Shown in pieces: positions 42,503-52,284 of a stretch of 64,000 nucleotides of DNA (within the stretch, counting starts at the first letter, position 1; each line of letters opens with the position of its first letter). A program made the position numbers and the translations under genes. Source of the stretch: Mangrovimicrobium sp048323675 (GTDB taxonomy: Bacteria > Pseudomonadota > Gammaproteobacteria > Pseudomonadales > Halieaceae); the NCBI RefSeq assembly GCF_048323675.1, contig NZ_JBLWFK010000005.1, positions 496,001-560,000 on the forward strand. Direction: 5' to 3'. The notes beneath the pieces were generated by a model. It was not told where the DNA came from and made no database searches. It worked only from the letters and a program-made list of their open reading frames with translations.

Positions 42503-43387
42503 TCAGTCCGGCAGCCGTTCAACATCCACGGCCACGGAAAGTTTCTGGTTGGCGCCGCCGCCGATGACCGAACCTTTCAGGGGGGTGACGTCCGAGTAAT
42601 CCCGTCCCCAGGCGGTGGTGATGTGTTGTTCCTCCGCCATCTGGTCGTTGGTCGGGTCGAAGTCCGCCCAGCCCTCGGTGGGCGAGTACACGGCGAACCA
42701 GGCGTGGCTGGCGTCGGCGCCCTCGAGCCGCGGACTGCCCGGCGGCGGCAGGGTCTCCAGGTAGCCGCTGACATAGCGCGCCGGAAACCCGAGGGAGCGC
42801 AGGCAGCCGATGGCGAGGTGGGCGAAATCCTGGCAGACCCCCTTGCGCTGTTGCAGGACTGTCTCCAGCGGGGTGGTGACCTCGGTGGCGCGAGGATCAA
42901 ATTCAAACTGGTCAAAGATCCGGCTGGTGAAGTTCCTGACGCAGGAAAAGTAGGGCAGGTCATCCCTGAAGCAGTCCCGGGCGTAATCGGCCAGCACCGC
43001 ACTGCGGGTGATGCGCGGTGAATCCAGCAGGAACTCCCGTGCGGCGATGTTCTCCTCTGGCTGCAGGTTTCCCAGCAGCGCTTTTACCTCGGCACAACTT
43101 GCGCCAAAATCCAGTGCCAGGCTCTGCCGCTGGGCGAGAATTTCCACTTCGCTTTCGGCGGTAACTTCCAGCACCTGGTGGGGGATCTGCACGGAAAAGT
43201 GATAGCTGTGGTTGCCGAAGTAGTCGCTGCGCTCGGCACTGACCGCCGGCCCCGGATGCACCGAGATGCTCGCCCGAGTACAGCGCTGGAAATGGGTGTT
43301 GCGCGGCAGCAGGTGGGTCAGGCTATAACACTGGCTGACCTGCTGCGGGTAGTCGTAGCGCGTGCGGTGGCGGATACGGTACTTCAC
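42503..43387 (-). CDS. Transglutaminase-like protein
   Basis: A 294-residue bacterial transglutaminase-like protein: N-terminal beta domain (YRIRHRTRYDYPQQVSQCYS), then the papain-like core with Cys in KGVCQDFAHLAIG, His in DASHAWFAVYSP and Asp in WADFDPTND. It likely acts as a peptidase or amidase rather than a cross-linker. The start is a GTG overlapping the stop of the upstream ATP-grasp/alpha-E gene (GTGA), so the two are co-translated. Such triplets are linked to Anbu and are thought to make or process a small peptide, though the product is unknown. Confidence 0.93.
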   Translation of the reverse strand: MKYRIRHRTRYDYPQQVSQCYSLTHLLPRNTHFQRCTRASISVHPGPAVSAERSDYFGNHSYHFSVQIPHQVLEVTAESEVEILAQRQSLALDFGASCAEVKALLGNLQPEENIAAREFLLDSPRITRSAVLADYARDCFRDDLPYFSCVRNFTSRIFDQFEFDPRATEVTTPLETVLQQRKGVCQDFAHLAIGCLRSLGFPARYVSGYLETLPPPGSPRLEGADASHAWFAVYSPTEGWADFDPTNDQMAEEQHITTAWGRDYSDVTPLKGSVIGGGANQKLSVAVDVERLPD

Positions 43388-45936
43388 GGGTTGCCTCCGG
43401 ACTGGCCGGAACCTTCGCCAGGGGTCATGGATTGCAGCGCCAGGGCGTGCTCGAAGTAGCGGTCGGTGATAATGGTGCCAATACGTGCCAGCAGCTGTTG
43501 CAGGCGGGCCAGCATCTGGTCGAGGTCGCCGCGCAGGTATTCGTTTTCCGCCGTCGCGGCAAGGGCGGGCAGGTTGGCCAGCACCAGCTTGGACCGCGCA
43601 TCCAGGCACAGCTGTTGCTCCGTGCTGAGGCGTTCTCCGCTGGCACTGTCCGGCAGCGTGCCGAGGTGATGCTCCAGTTGGCTGAGCTGGAACAGCAGTG
43701 AGCGCGGGTTGGCGGGCTCCAGCAGCAGCAGGTCGAGCGCGTCGTCGACATTGACATTGCGCTGGTAGCGGCGGCGATAGGTCATCAGTGCCTCTGCGCT
43801 GATCAGTACGGCTTCCAGCAGCAGGGACTCGGCAGCCGGGTCGACCCGGGGCACCAGCAGGGAGCGAATCAGCGAAAGCGTCAACTGGCTGCGTTCGAGT
43901 CGGCGCCCCATGTCGAGGAAATGCCAGCCCAGCCCGCGCACCATGGATTCCTGTGACAGGCCGGAGAGGGCCAGCAGGATGGTAACCAGGTGGTCCAGGG
44001 CTTCCTCGGGTGCGCTACTGAAGTCGTGCTGCAGCTGGCGCGGCAGTGCGGCCATCGCGTCGCGCAGGTCGTTGAGAATGCGCTGGGTATCCGCCGACAT
44101 GTAATCCTTGACCTGGTCCACCGCCTGCAGCAGGGCCTGCAGGGAGTGGGCGACACTGCCCGGCCGTCGGGCGTCGAGCACCACCGAGTGAAGTTCGGGC
44201 AGGGGGGCGTCCGGTTTCGCGTTTTTGCCGAGGAATCCCGGGTAGGTACCGGTAAGGTGGGTAACCGCCCGCAACAGCAGTGCCTGGCTGTCGGGATCGG
44301 CGTTCTGCTCGCTCTTCAGGATGGTGAACACGGTGCGCAACAGGCGCAGGGAGGCTTCCGCCCGCTCGGTGTAACGGCCGACCCAGAACAGGTTGTCGAC
44401 CACGCGGCTGGGCAGTTCCATGCCGGCCCAGCCGGTGCTGGCCTCACCGAATTCCGCGAGCTCCGGTTCCGGGCGCTTCTCGGGTTCCGAGGCGAGTATC
44501 CAGGTGTCCTTGCTGATTGAGCCGAGGCGGTTGGATATCTCAAACGCCCCCTGTGGCATACCCACCCGGGTGAGGCCGCCGGGCATGACCACATAGGAAG
44601 ATTCTCCCGCGACCGCGAAACTGCGCAAAACAAAGGGCAGTTCGTGTTGCTCGCCGTTGCTCCACACTGGCGAAGTCGAGGGGTCGAGGCGCTCCTGTGC
44701 AACGTAGGCGGCGGGGCGGGCGCGGACCCGTGAAATAAGGGTGTCGCGGTCGCTGGAGCTCAGCCCGCCGCCGTGGACGATATGTGAATCCAGCCCCCGG
44801 GAGGTGGTCTTGATCACCAGCGAGTCGAGGTTGTCGAGGGCGTAGGCCAGGTCGGAGGGGTCGCCGCACCACCAGGTCCGGGCGCCGGACAGGCTGAGTT
44901 CCCGGCCGAGAAAATGTTTGGCTACCGCCGGCAGGAAGCGCGCCAGGCCGCGGTTCTCCAGGATGCCGGAGCCCAGCGGGTTGGCGACCGCTACATTGCC
45001 CATGCGCACGCACTCGAGCAGGCCGGGGACGCCGAGCTGGGACTCGCTGAACAGCTCAACCGGGTCGCAGAACAAATCGTCCACCCGGCGCAGGATGACA
45101 TCGATGCGCGAGAGACCATCGAGGGTTTTCAGCCAGACATAACCGTCGCGCACTGTAAGGTCGCGGCCCTGTACCAGGGGATAGCCGAGGTAGTTGGCCA
45201 GGAACACGTGCTCGAAATAGGTCTCGTTGTAGGCGCCCGGCGTGAGTACCGCCACCCTGGCTACCTCGCCATTGGGATTGAGCTGGTTGAGCTTTTGCCG
45301 CAACTGGTTGAAGTACAGCGACAGCCGGTGTACGTGGCTGTCGCGGAACAGGCTGGGGAAAACCCGGCTCATGGCCTGGCGGTTGACCAGCGAATAGCCG
45401 GTGCCGCTGGGCGTCTGGGTGCGGTCGGACATCACCCGCAGTTCGCCGTCCGGTGTGCGCACGAGGTCGGTGGCATAGAGGATGAGCTGTTGCTCGCCGG
45501 GCAGGGCCAGGCCCTGGCATTCGCGCAGGAAGGCATTGCTGCCGAAGATCAGTTCGGGCGGAATGACCCCGTGTTTCAGCAGGTTGCGGGGCCCGTAGAT
45601 GTCGCGCAGGATCAGGTCGAGCAACTCCGCCCGTTCACGCACGCCGCTTTCAATCCGGTTCCACTCCTCACTGGTGAGCACCAGGGGGATGGGGTCCAGC
45701 CCCCAGGGGCGGGCGACCAGGCCGGGGCTGTAGTCGTTGTAGGTCGCACCGTTGTCGCGCAGGATGCGCTCGATACTCTGCCGGCGCAGGGTGAATTCTT
45801 CCGGGCCGAGCGCCTCGAGGCTGTTCAGCAGGTACTGCCAGTGCGGGCGAATCTCGCCCGCGCCGCTGTAGGCTTCCTGGAAAGCCTGTGGCGACGTTGC
45901 GGGGGAGGATGCCTGGTTCTGTTGCTGTGAGCCCAT
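43384..45936 (-). CDS. Fused circularly permuted ATP-grasp / alpha-E protein
   Basis: An 850-residue fusion. Residues about 60-500 are a circularly permuted ATP-grasp domain (RPWGLDPIPLVLTSEEW, LYATDLVRTPDGELRVMSDR, RVAVLTPGAYNETYFEHVFL and SLVIKTTSRG). Residues about 515-835 are an alpha-E helical domain (SRVVDNLFWVGRYTERAEAS and VRGLGWHFLDMGRRLERSQL). The split versions of both domains are encoded at 49405-51788, so this is a fused paralogue. ATP-grasp enzymes join carboxylates to amines; the alpha-E domain is of unknown function but always travels with them. It overlaps the transglutaminase gene. Confidence 0.95.
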   Translation of the reverse strand: MGSQQQNQASSPATSPQAFQEAYSGAGEIRPHWQYLLNSLEALGPEEFTLRRQSIERILRDNGATYNDYSPGLVARPWGLDPIPLVLTSEEWNRIESGVRERAELLDLILRDIYGPRNLLKHGVIPPELIFGSNAFLRECQGLALPGEQQLILYATDLVRTPDGELRVMSDRTQTPSGTGYSLVNRQAMSRVFPSLFRDSHVHRLSLYFNQLRQKLNQLNPNGEVARVAVLTPGAYNETYFEHVFLANYLGYPLVQGRDLTVRDGYVWLKTLDGLSRIDVILRRVDDLFCDPVELFSESQLGVPGLLECVRMGNVAVANPLGSGILENRGLARFLPAVAKHFLGRELSLSGARTWWCGDPSDLAYALDNLDSLVIKTTSRGLDSHIVHGGGLSSSDRDTLISRVRARPAAYVAQERLDPSTSPVWSNGEQHELPFVLRSFAVAGESSYVVMPGGLTRVGMPQGAFEISNRLGSISKDTWILASEPEKRPEPELAEFGEASTGWAGMELPSRVVDNLFWVGRYTERAEASLRLLRTVFTILKSEQNADPDSQALLLRAVTHLTGTYPGFLGKNAKPDAPLPELHSVVLDARRPGSVAHSLQALLQAVDQVKDYMSADTQRILNDLRDAMAALPRQLQHDFSSAPEEALDHLVTILLALSGLSQESMVRGLGWHFLDMGRRLERSQLTLSLIRSLLVPRVDPAAESLLLEAVLISAEALMTYRRRYQRNVNVDDALDLLLLEPANPRSLLFQLSQLEHHLGTLPDSASGERLSTEQQLCLDARSKLVLANLPALAATAENEYLRGDLDQMLARLQQLLARIGTIITDRYFEHALALQSMTPGEGSGQSGGNP

Positions 45937-46047
45937 TACTGCCTGTGGTTACGACGTGCGGCCTTTTATTATTGCCGAAATGCCCGGGATGGGCCATTTC
46001 GGCAATGCGTTGTTTTCCGCGCGGTGCTTAGCTGTCAGCGAGCCGCC

Positions 46048-49000
46048 TCAGTATCGTTCCGGCGGGCGCCGCAGGTCCAGTGTGTGCGGGTATTCTCCTG
46101 GCGGTTCTTCCGGGGGTGGTGCCATCGGCCGCGGCGGCTCGTGGTTGGGGAAGAATTCGCGGATGCTGTCGAAGTCCCCCAGTGGTGGAATCACGTTCGG
46201 GGTATGGCCGAAATCCCAGAAGCGATTGACCCGCCGGGATTCCGCCTCGAAAGCATTTACCGGGAAGTTGTCGTAGCTGCGCCCGCCCGGGTGGGTGACG
46301 TGGTAGGTACAGCCGCCGATGGAGCGCCCGTTCCAGGTGTCGATCAGGTCGAAGACCAGCGGTGCGTGGATGCCGATACGCGGGTGCAGCGCTGAGGGGG
46401 GCTGCCAGGCCCGGTAGCGCACCGCGGCCACGTACTCGCCGTGGGTCTCGGTGGCGCGCAGGGGTACCCGGCGGCCGTTGCAGGCCAGCACGTAGCGCCC
46501 CGGGGTCAGCCCGCTCAGGCGCACCTGCAGGCGTTCCACCGACGAATCCACGTAGCGCGAGGTGCCGAAGCTCGACACTTCCTCGCCCAGCACGTGCCAG
46601 GGCTCGATGGCCCAGCGCAGTTCGAGGTTGATGTCGCCGAGGTTCATGTTGCCGTAGTGGGGGAAGCGGAACTCCTCGAAGGCCGCCAGCCACTCCAGCT
46701 GGAAAGGGAAACCGTGTGCATTGAGGTCTTCCACCACTTCCTTGATATCCGACCAGACGTAGTGCGGCATCATGAAACGGTCGTGCAGCAGGGTGCCCCA
46801 GCGCACGAGTTTCTGCTGGTAGGGCGCCTTCCAGAAACGCGCCACCAGGCAGCGCAGCAGCAGCACCTGCACCAGTGCCATGTGGGCGTGGGGCGGCATC
46901 TCGAAGCCGCGGAATTCCAGCAGGCCGAGGCGACCGGTGGCAGAGCCGGGTGCGTAGAGCTTGTCGATGCAGAATTCCGAGCGGTGGGTGTTGCCGGTGA
47001 TGTCGATCAGCAGGTTGCGCATCACCCGGTCGACGACCCACGGCTGGGTGCTCTCTCCCGCGGGAATCTGGCTGAAAGCGATCTCCAACTCGTAGAGCAT
47101 TTCATCGCGGCCCTCGTCCACCCGCGGCGCCTGGCTGGTGGGGCCGAGGAACAGGCCGGAAAACAGGTACGACAGGCCGGGGTGGTGCTGCCAGTAGGTG
47201 ACCAGGCTTTGCAGCAGGTCCGGCCGGCGCAGCAGCGGGCTGTCCTCGGGGCTGGCGCCGCCGAGGGTGACATGGTTGCCGCCGCCGGTGCCGGAGTGGC
47301 GGCCGTCGAGCATGAATTTCTCGGTGCCCAGGCGCGACTGGCGGGCCTCCTCGTAGAGCACGGTGGTGTTGTCCACCAGCTCGGCCCAGCTCTTCGACGG
47401 GTGGATGTTCACCTCGATCACGCCGGGGTCCGGGGTCACCAGCAGGCGCTGCAGGCGCGGGTCCCGGGGCGGTTCGTAGCCCTCGATCAGCAGCGGCAGT
47501 TTGAGTTCCCGGGCGGTGGCCTCCAGCGCCTGCACCAGGTCGACGTAGTGCTCCAGGTACTGCAGCGGCGGCAGGAAGACATGCAGCTTGCCGTCACGGG
47601 GCTCGACGCAGAGCACGGTACGCACCACGTAACCGGGATCATCGGGCGCTGGCTGTTGCGCCGGCGTTGTCTGCGGCTGCACGGTCTGCCCCGGCGGTGC
47701 GGGCATGCTCTCCTGCGCCAGGGTGCCGCGCGGCTCGAAGGGGTCGCGATCGGGCTTGCGCAAATCCGCGGGATCGTCGGGGTAGAGCAGGCTGTCCAGC
47801 GGCAGGCGCAGGCCCATGGGCGAGTCGCCGGGGATCAGGTTGACCCGCCCGGCGCGCAGCTGCCAGGGACCGCTGCGCCAGGGCCCGTTGAAATGGCGCT
47901 CCAGCGGGACCAGGTAGCCGGTGGGCGTGTTGAGGCCGCGGCCGAGCAGCTTCGCCAGCCGGCGCCGCTCGATATCGTCCTTGAGGTCGGCCTTGGTCGG
48001 GTCGAGGTTGTCCGGGAAGCTCTCCTCTTTCCACATGTAATACAGGGCGTCCTCGTAGGCGGGCACGATGTGCTCGCCGCTCAGGCCCAGGGCGGACGTC
48101 AGCCGCTGGATAAAGGCTTCGCTGTCATCGAGGGTGTGCCCGTATTCGCCGTCGACCCGGGCCAGCAGCGACGGGTCCTGCCACAGCAGTTCGCCATCGG
48201 TGCGCCAGAAACAGCCCAGCGCCCAGCGCGGGGTCGGTTCGCCCGGATACCACTTGCCCTGGCCGTAATGCAGCAGGCCACCGGGGGCGAAGCGGTCGCG
48301 CAGGCGGATCAGCAGGTCCTTGGCCAGCTTGAGCTTGTGTGAGCCCAGGGCGGCGATATTCCACTGGGCCGAGTCCATGTCGTCAATCGAGACGAAGGTC
48401 GGTTCGCCGCCCATGGTCAGGCGTACGTCGCCAGCGCTGAGTTCGGCGTCCACCGCCTCGCCCAGTGCCTGGATCGCGATCCACTCCGCCTCGGTGTAGG
48501 GCTTGGTGACCCGCGGGTCCTCATGGATACGCTCGACCACGTTGGTGTAGCTGAACTCCACCTCGCACTTGTCGGTGGCGCCGGTGATCGGCGCGGCGGA
48601 AATCGGACTGGGGGTACAGGCCAGCGGTATGTGGCTCTCGCCGGCGAACAGGCCGGAGGTGGGGTCCAGTCCGACCCAGCCGGCGCCGGGCAGGAAGACC
48701 TCGCACCAGGCGTGCAGGTCGGTGAAGTCCGCCTCGGGACCGGAGGGGCCCTCCAGGGATTTCTGGTCCGGGGCCAGCTGCACCAGGTAGCCGGAGCAGA
48801 AACGCGCAGCCAGGCCGAGGTGGCGCAGGATCTGCACCAACAGCCAGCCGGAGTCGCGGCAGGAACCGCGGGCCAGGCCCAGGGTCTCCTCGCAGGTCTG
48901 CACCCCTGGTTCCATGCGCACGTTGTACTCGATGTCCTGTTCCAGGCGCTGGTTGATCGCGACCAGGAAGTCGATGATCGGCAATTTGTCGCGTTTGACG

Positions 49001-49398
49001 GAGGACAACCACTTTTTCAACAGCGGCCCATCGTCGGTGATCTCGAGGTAGGGGCCGAGTTCCTTGAGCAGCACCGCGTCGTACTCGAAGGGATAGTGCT
49101 CCGCGTATTCCTCGACAAAGAAGTCAAAGGGGTTGACCACGGTCATGTCCGTGATCAGTTCGACCTCCACGGACAGGTGATCCACCTTCTCTGGGAATAC
49201 CAGCCGCGCGAGGAAATTGCCGAAGGGGTCCTGCTGCCAGTTGATGAAGTGGTTCTCCGGCTGGATTTTCAGCGAGTAACTGTAAATCCGGTTGCGGCAG
49301 TGGGGTGCCGGACGCAAACGCAGGACGTGCGGCGCCATCCCCACGTGACGGTCAAACCGGTAGTAGGTGTTGTGCCGGACGGCAACGCGGATGGCCAT
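46048..49398 (-). CDS. Large transglutaminase / DUF2126 protein
   Basis: An 1116-residue protein. The N-terminal transglutaminase-like region (about 1-290) has the Cys in ARGSCRDSGWLLVQ, His in FTDLHAWCEVFLPG and Asp in VGLDPTSG. The remainder is DUF2126, with landmarks VRLTMGGEPTFVSIDDMDS, HYGQGKWYPGEPTPRW, HVFLPPLQYLEHYVDLV, GTGGGNHVTLGG and TPGRYVLACNGRRVPL. DUF2126 resembles the glutamine-synthetase/carboxylate-amine ligase type, which suggests an amide-forming or amide-cleaving role. Start is an ATG (MAIRVAVRHNTYYRFDRHVG) 6 nt after the alpha-E stop; the TTG two codons earlier is less likely. Confidence 0.94.
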   Translation of the reverse strand: MAIRVAVRHNTYYRFDRHVGMAPHVLRLRPAPHCRNRIYSYSLKIQPENHFINWQQDPFGNFLARLVFPEKVDHLSVEVELITDMTVVNPFDFFVEEYAEHYPFEYDAVLLKELGPYLEITDDGPLLKKWLSSVKRDKLPIIDFLVAINQRLEQDIEYNVRMEPGVQTCEETLGLARGSCRDSGWLLVQILRHLGLAARFCSGYLVQLAPDQKSLEGPSGPEADFTDLHAWCEVFLPGAGWVGLDPTSGLFAGESHIPLACTPSPISAAPITGATDKCEVEFSYTNVVERIHEDPRVTKPYTEAEWIAIQALGEAVDAELSAGDVRLTMGGEPTFVSIDDMDSAQWNIAALGSHKLKLAKDLLIRLRDRFAPGGLLHYGQGKWYPGEPTPRWALGCFWRTDGELLWQDPSLLARVDGEYGHTLDDSEAFIQRLTSALGLSGEHIVPAYEDALYYMWKEESFPDNLDPTKADLKDDIERRRLAKLLGRGLNTPTGYLVPLERHFNGPWRSGPWQLRAGRVNLIPGDSPMGLRLPLDSLLYPDDPADLRKPDRDPFEPRGTLAQESMPAPPGQTVQPQTTPAQQPAPDDPGYVVRTVLCVEPRDGKLHVFLPPLQYLEHYVDLVQALEATARELKLPLLIEGYEPPRDPRLQRLLVTPDPGVIEVNIHPSKSWAELVDNTTVLYEEARQSRLGTEKFMLDGRHSGTGGGNHVTLGGASPEDSPLLRRPDLLQSLVTYWQHHPGLSYLFSGLFLGPTSQAPRVDEGRDEMLYELEIAFSQIPAGESTQPWVVDRVMRNLLIDITGNTHRSEFCIDKLYAPGSATGRLGLLEFRGFEMPPHAHMALVQVLLLRCLVARFWKAPYQQKLVRWGTLLHDRFMMPHYVWSDIKEVVEDLNAHGFPFQLEWLAAFEEFRFPHYGNMNLGDINLELRWAIEPWHVLGEEVSSFGTSRYVDSSVERLQVRLSGLTPGRYVLACNGRRVPLRATETHGEYVAAVRYRAWQPPSALHPRIGIHAPLVFDLIDTWNGRSIGGCTYHVTHPGGRSYDNFPVNAFEAESRRVNRFWDFGHTPNVIPPLGDFDSIREFFPNHEPPRPMAPPPEEPPGEYPHTLDLRRPPERY

Positions 49399-49404
49399 AT
49401 ACAA

Positions 49405-50343
49405 CTACCCCTGTGGCGGCGGGAACCAGGTCTCGCAAATAGAATCGGAAAGTGTATTCAAGTTAAGTTGCAGTCGGTCGATGAACTGGTGCAGCTTTTC
49501 CGGCTGTGTTTCATCGGCATTGAAACGGGTGAGCTTGCGCCGCGAGCTCTCGAGTACCCGCAGTGCCTCCTTGTTGTTATGCAAGGGGGTGAGTTCCTTG
49601 CGAATGCCGTCCAGGCAGAACTTCACCGAGCGCGGCAGGGAGGCTTCACAGAACATGAAGTCTACCACGGCGTCTGCCTCGATCAGCGGCCCGATGGTCC
49701 GCCGGTAGGTACCCATGGCCGACAAGGAGCGCAGCAGGCTGGCCCAGACCAGCGGGGTAACCGGCGACTTGGCGTTCTCTTCACCGAGCAGGGCGCCGGC
49801 GCCAACATCGATCACCCGGGTGGTCATGTCGGCCCGTTCCAGCAGGTGCCCGAGCTTGATGAAGCGGTAGGCGTGGTCGCGGCACAGGGTGGAAATGATC
49901 AGCCCGTTGATCATCTGGCAGCGGGTGTAGACCTGTTCGAGGAAGGCGTGCCGGTTGCGTCGGCCGATCGAGCTTTCCGAGGTCTCGCGGGAATAGTGGT
50001 AGAGCTCGTTGACGTGCTCCCAGGCCTCTTCCGGCAGGACGTCGCGGGTGGTGCGCACGTTCTCCCGGGCCGCCACGATAGAGTGGTGGATACTGCTTGA
50101 ATTGTCCGGGTCGGCGATCAGGAAACGCAGCACGTTTTGCTCGGAGTAGACGCGGAAGCGGCTGGTGTACATGGGTGCGGCGTCGAGAATGTTGACCAGG
50201 ATGTCCCAGCCGGGCTCCGAGCCCTCGGGAATGTCCATCACCAGGTGGGTGTAGGCCTGGGTGAGGCGCGCGGTATCCTCGGCGCGCTCCAGGTAGCGGG
50301 CCATCCAGAACAGGCGTTCCGCGACGCGGGAGAGCATGGTCAT
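49405..50343 (-). CDS. Alpha-E domain protein
   Basis: A 312-residue all-helical alpha-E protein (MLSRVAERLFWMARYLERAE, DTARLTQAYTHLV, CRDHAYRFIKLGHLLERADM). It corresponds to the C-terminal half of the fused protein at 43384. Function is unknown, but the domain is nearly always encoded next to circularly permuted ATP-grasp and transglutaminase genes. It overlaps the upstream ATP-grasp gene by 4 nt and precedes the DUF2126 gene by 6 nt, giving a three-gene operon. Confidence 0.95.
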   Translation of the reverse strand: MTMLSRVAERLFWMARYLERAEDTARLTQAYTHLVMDIPEGSEPGWDILVNILDAAPMYTSRFRVYSEQNVLRFLIADPDNSSSIHHSIVAARENVRTTRDVLPEEAWEHVNELYHYSRETSESSIGRRNRHAFLEQVYTRCQMINGLIISTLCRDHAYRFIKLGHLLERADMTTRVIDVGAGALLGEENAKSPVTPLVWASLLRSLSAMGTYRRTIGPLIEADAVVDFMFCEASLPRSVKFCLDGIRKELTPLHNNKEALRVLESSRRKLTRFNADETQPEKLHQFIDRLQLNLNTLSDSICETWFPPPQG

Positions 50344-51788
50344 GATTTGCCCTCCACGATCCAGGTATCTTTACTGCCACCGCCCTGTGAGGAGTTCACT
50401 ACAAGTGAACCTTTTACCAGCGCCACCCGGGTCAGGCCGCCGGGGGTCACCCAGGTGTCCTTGCTGCTGAGGATGAAGGGGCGCAGGTCCAGGTGGCGCG
50501 GCTGCACCTGATCGTCGAGGTAGGTCGGCGCGGTGGACAGGGCCAGGGTCGGCTGGGCGATGTAGTTGCGGGGATTTTCCTCGATCAGCTTGGCGAACTT
50601 GGCCCGGGTGGCCTTGGTTGCGCGGGGCCCCACCATCAGGCCGTAGCCGCCGGATTCGTTGGCGGGCTTGACCACCAGCTTGTCGAGGTTGGCGAGTACG
50701 TAATCGCGCTCCTTTTCAACCATGCACAGGTAGGTCTTGACCGAGGCCAGCTTGGGTTCTTCCTTCAGGTAGTAGCGGATCATGTCCGGTACGAAGGCGT
50801 AGACCACCTTGTCGTCCGCCACGCCCGATCCGGGTGCATTGGCGATGGCCACGTTGCCCTTTTTCCATGCTCGCATGATGCCGGGCACGCCGAGGATGGA
50901 ATCCTTGCGGAAGGCCTCCGGGTCGATGAAGTCGTCGTCGATGCGCCGGTAGACCACGTCCACCCGCTCCGGGCCATCCACGGTGCGCATGTAGAGGCAG
51001 TCGTCCTCATCCACGAACAGGTCACCGCCCTCCACCAGCTCCGCGCCCATACCGCGGGCCAGGAAGGAGTGCTCGAAGTAGGCGGAGTTATAGATGCCGG
51101 GCGTCAGGACCGCCACGCAGGGGCGCTTGCGCTCCCGCGGCGACAGGGCGGCCAGGGTTGCGTACAGCCGCGCCGGGTAATCGTCCACCGGGCGGATGCT
51201 GTAGTTCTCGAACAGTTCCGGCAGGGCGCGCTTGGTGACCTCGCGGTTCTCCAGCATGTAGGAGACGCCGGAGGGCACCCGCAGGTTGTCCTCCAGCACG
51301 TAGAACTTGCCGTCCTTGTCGCGCACCAGATCGGTGCCGCAAATATGTGCCCATGCGCCATAACGGGGCGATATGCCGGCGCATTGGGGCTTGTAGTTGC
51401 TCGAATCCAGCACAATATCCGCCGGGACGATGCCGTCCTTGAGGATTTTCTGCTTGTTATAGATGTCGTTGATAAAGGCGTTCAGGGCGCGGGTGCGCTG
51501 CGCCAGCCCCTCGCTGACCTTGTCCCACTCCCTGCCCGGAATCACCCGGGGAATGATATCGAAGGGCCAGGCCCGGTCGATATTCTTGCCTTCGGAGTAG
51601 ATGGTAAAGGAGATGCCCATCTCCTTGATCGCCAGCTCTGCCGCGGCCCTGCGGGCCGCCATCTCGTCAGTGGACAGGTTTTGCAGCAGGTTGACCGCCC
51701 GCCGCGCCGCCACCCGGGGCTTGCCGGGAGAGGAGATCAATTCGTCGTAGAAGGGGCCGCTGTCGTAGGACTTCCAGCTTTGTTCCAT
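50340..51788 (-). CDS. Circularly permuted ATP-grasp protein
   Basis: A 482-residue circularly permuted ATP-grasp type 2 protein (DUF404/DUF407-like): MEQSWKSYDSGPFYDELISS, RAWPFDIIPRVIPGREWDKV, ICGTDLVRDKDGKFYVLEDN, CVAVLTPGIYNSAYFEHSFL and KLVVKPANESGGYGLMVGP. It probably forms an amide or peptide bond at the expense of ATP. It is the first gene of the split operon and matches the N-terminal half of the fused paralogue. Upstream lies a 619-bp repeat-bearing gap before glyA. Confidence 0.95.
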   Translation of the reverse strand: MEQSWKSYDSGPFYDELISSPGKPRVAARRAVNLLQNLSTDEMAARRAAAELAIKEMGISFTIYSEGKNIDRAWPFDIIPRVIPGREWDKVSEGLAQRTRALNAFINDIYNKQKILKDGIVPADIVLDSSNYKPQCAGISPRYGAWAHICGTDLVRDKDGKFYVLEDNLRVPSGVSYMLENREVTKRALPELFENYSIRPVDDYPARLYATLAALSPRERKRPCVAVLTPGIYNSAYFEHSFLARGMGAELVEGGDLFVDEDDCLYMRTVDGPERVDVVYRRIDDDFIDPEAFRKDSILGVPGIMRAWKKGNVAIANAPGSGVADDKVVYAFVPDMIRYYLKEEPKLASVKTYLCMVEKERDYVLANLDKLVVKPANESGGYGLMVGPRATKATRAKFAKLIEENPRNYIAQPTLALSTAPTYLDDQVQPRHLDLRPFILSSKDTWVTPGGLTRVALVKGSLVVNSSQGGGSKDTWIVEGKS

Positions 51789-51994
51789 GGGGTTCCTTAA
51801 TGTACAGCCGGGGTTGCGAACCGTTGCAGCCGGCAGGACATACCGCTAGCAAACAACGCGCCACTGTTGATGGTATAGCCCAAATACGGTGCAGCGTCTA
51901 TGGGTCGGAGGGCATACCGGGGTGCTTTTTCCGCGTTCTTGCGGAATCTCCCGTAACGAAGTGGCGGAGCAGGGCGGACGGCACAGGGGGAGGA

Positions 51995-52103
51995 CTGGAT
52001 GCCACACCCGGCGCCGCGAAAATGTCCGAGGCCATGGAGGGCCGAGGCCAAGCTGGCAGGACGCCGCTTTTGCGGTTTTCGGGGCGCCGGGTGTGGTGTC
52101 CAG
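51995..52103. repeat. Large intergenic hairpin element, type 2
   Basis: Arms 51995-52015 and 52083-52103 pair over 21 positions, with two pairs that would be G-U in RNA. Six further pairs continue inward (CGAAAA with TTTTCG). The interior holds smaller stems (GGCC/GGCC near 52030-52043). The wobble pairs in the arms suggest selection on an RNA fold. Single copy in the window. Confidence 0.7.
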
Positions 52104-52169
52104 GCCGGTAGCGGGGGCACCCCTCGGATAGATAAGTTACTGGTAGTCTGGCTGTGACGGAGGTAGGAC

Positions 52170-52284
52170 CGCCGGGCGCGAGACGGAACCTGCCTGCGGA
52201 AACACGCCAAAAAGCGCACGTCCGTTTGCAGACTCGGGCGGCGACGTCCTGTCGCCGCACGGTTTCCGCCCCGCACCCTACCCC
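52170..52284 (-). repeat. Structured intergenic repeat, copy D
   Basis: The conserved core (CGCCAAAAAGCGCACG through the GGCGAC/GTCGCC hairpin) lies in inverted orientation relative to copy A. The spacing to the border CGCCGGGCGCGA is the same 22 nt as in copies A, B and E. The outer arms pair for only 8 bp (52196-52203 with 52262-52269), so this copy has lost most of its outer stem. Confidence 0.8.

Noticed and set aside
46441..48342. 633-codon plus-strand open frame
   Set aside because: It is antisense to the DUF2126 transglutaminase gene, which has clear motifs; the plus frame has none.
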